Position numbers and translations under genes: made by a program
The notes under the pieces: model-generated
The model's database searches: none
What the model was told of the DNA's origin: nothing
What the model saw: only the letters and a program-made list of their open reading frames with translations
NCBI GenBank assembly: GCA_900768045.1
Contig: CAAGBL010000058.1
Location: forward strand, 1-12,333
Direction: 5' to 3'
DNA length: 12,333 nt
Source of the DNA: an uncultured Alistipes sp.
GTDB lineage: Bacteria; Bacteroidota; Bacteroidia; Bacteroidales; Rikenellaceae
Shown: piece by piece, positions 11,757-12,333 of the stretch
How positions within the stretch are numbered: position 1 is the stretch's first letter
Layout: the number at the start of each line of letters is the position of its first letter

Positions 11757-12333
11757 TTTTGACTGGTAGGACCGTTAAGACCTTAGGACCATTAAGATAG
11801 TCCCAGACAATGATAAATATCCTATTTGTCCTAATCGTCTTAATCGTCTTAATTGGTCCTATTCGTCCTATTCGTCCTATTCGTCCTACTGGGCATCTCG
11901 CTATTATGACCATTAAGACCTTAAGACTAAAAGACCATTAAGATAGTCCCAGACAATGATAAATATCCTAATCGTCCTATCGGTCCTATCGTCCTACTGG
12001 GCATCTCGCTATTATGACCATTAAGACCTTAGGACTAAAAGACCATTAAGATAGTCCCAGACAATGATAAATATCCTAATAGTCCTATCGGTCCTATTCG
12101 TCCTATTGGTCCTATTCGTCCTAATCGTCCTATTGGTCCTATCGCTATTATGACCATTAAGACCTTAAGACTAAAAGACCATTAAGATAGTCACGGACAA
12201 TGATAAATGTCCTAATCGTCCTATTCGTCCTATTCGTCCTAATCGTCTTATTGGTCCTAATCGTCTTAATCGTCCTAATCGTCTTATTGGTCCTATCGCT
12301 ATTATGACCATTAAGACCTTAAGACTAAAAGAC
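11757..12333. repeat. Array D: nested repeat of two-armed 9-bp arrays, runs off the window
   Basis: At least four cycles are seen. Each has a left arm with TTAAGACC / TTAGGACCATTAAGA, then the conserved hinge TAGTCCCAGACAATGATAAA (starts 11798, 11944, 12052, 12188). The right arm follows, with 9-bp units such as TTCGTCCTA, ATCGTCCTA and TTGGTCCTA, then a linker ending TCGCTATTATGAC. The number of right-arm units is about 7, 3, 7 and 9, so the cycle lengths are 146, 108 and 136 bp. Left- and right-arm sequences are near-perfect reverse complements. Linkers 1 and 2 carry an extra block (CTGGGCATC) that is absent from 3 and 4. The start of a fifth cycle is visible at the window end. No gene is supported here. 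Confidence 0.92.

Noticed and set aside
11695..11913. Upstream extension of four-helix-bundle gene 2 giving GRIGRIGRIG-type residues
   Set aside because: The promoter of the gene lies inside this stretch, copy 1 has nothing similar, and the residues come from the 9-bp repeat of array D.
10014..12333. CRISPR array
   Set aside because: Units are 9-10 bp and contiguous without unique spacers, the arms are inverted relative to each other, and no cas genes are present.
10230..12333. Diversity-generating retroelement, because of the bAvd-like four-helix-bundle proteins
   Set aside because: No reverse transcriptase gene, no template/variable repeat pair with adenine-specific changes and no target gene are visible. 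The proteins carry the suffix domain, unlike classical Avd.

Overview
The window comes from a member of the Bacteroidota, most likely order Bacteroidales. The main evidence is a set of promoters with the Bacteroidota signature (TAnnTTTG at about -7, with TTG/TTTG about 19-21 bases upstream). Further support comes from the general lack of strong Shine-Dalgarno sequences, a DUF3127 protein, and a TPR gene followed by a RibH-family gene, an order I know from Bacteroides relatives. A genus cannot be fixed from the sequence alone.

Layout. 1-327 is the 3' part of rplT (ribosomal protein L20), closed by a textbook UUCG terminator. 328-864 has no gene. It holds a two-armed array of 9-bp repeats (array A), a degenerate 46-bp tandem repeat, and the terminator of the next gene. 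865-2562 (-) is a long-chain acyl-CoA synthetase. 2852-2926 is tRNA-Arg(CCT), followed by a Bax inhibitor-1 family membrane protein at 3036-3737 (+). From 8540 down to 3809 runs a tight leftward operon of five genes: alpha/beta hydrolase, membrane-anchored MurF-like ligase, D-Ala-D-Ala ligase, a radical SAM protein of the COG0731 type, and a DUF3127 protein with an SSB-like acidic tail. The first three look like a peptidoglycan-precursor cassette: Ddl makes D-Ala-D-Ala and the MurF-like enzyme would add it to the UDP-MurNAc-tripeptide. Next come a TPR membrane protein (9903-9265) and a RibH-like protein that has lost the lumazine synthase catalytic segment (9246-8815).

The right end (9904-12333) is the most unusual part. 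Two tandem paralogous genes encode 'four helix bundle + suffix domain' proteins (S23/23S-IVS/bAvd superfamily). They alternate with intergenic repeat arrays B, C and D. Each array consists of a G-rich arm of 9- or 10-bp units, a short conserved hinge, and a second arm of units that are the reverse complement of the first. Arrays B and C are homologous and start with the same GGCGCAGTC motif. Array D is a nested repeat: four cycles, each with its own two arms and a different number of 9-bp units. Array A, 9.5 kb away beside rplT, uses a different unit but shares a 14-bp internal module with array B.

Arrays A, B and C abut the intrinsic terminator of the gene whose 3' end faces them. Arrays B, C and D begin about 16-25 bp upstream of the -33 box of the neighbouring gene. 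The best candidate for an undescribed system here is this repeating module of four-helix-bundle-suffix gene, terminator and two-armed hypervariable array. Its function is unknown; an RNA-binding or repeat-associated role is inference only.
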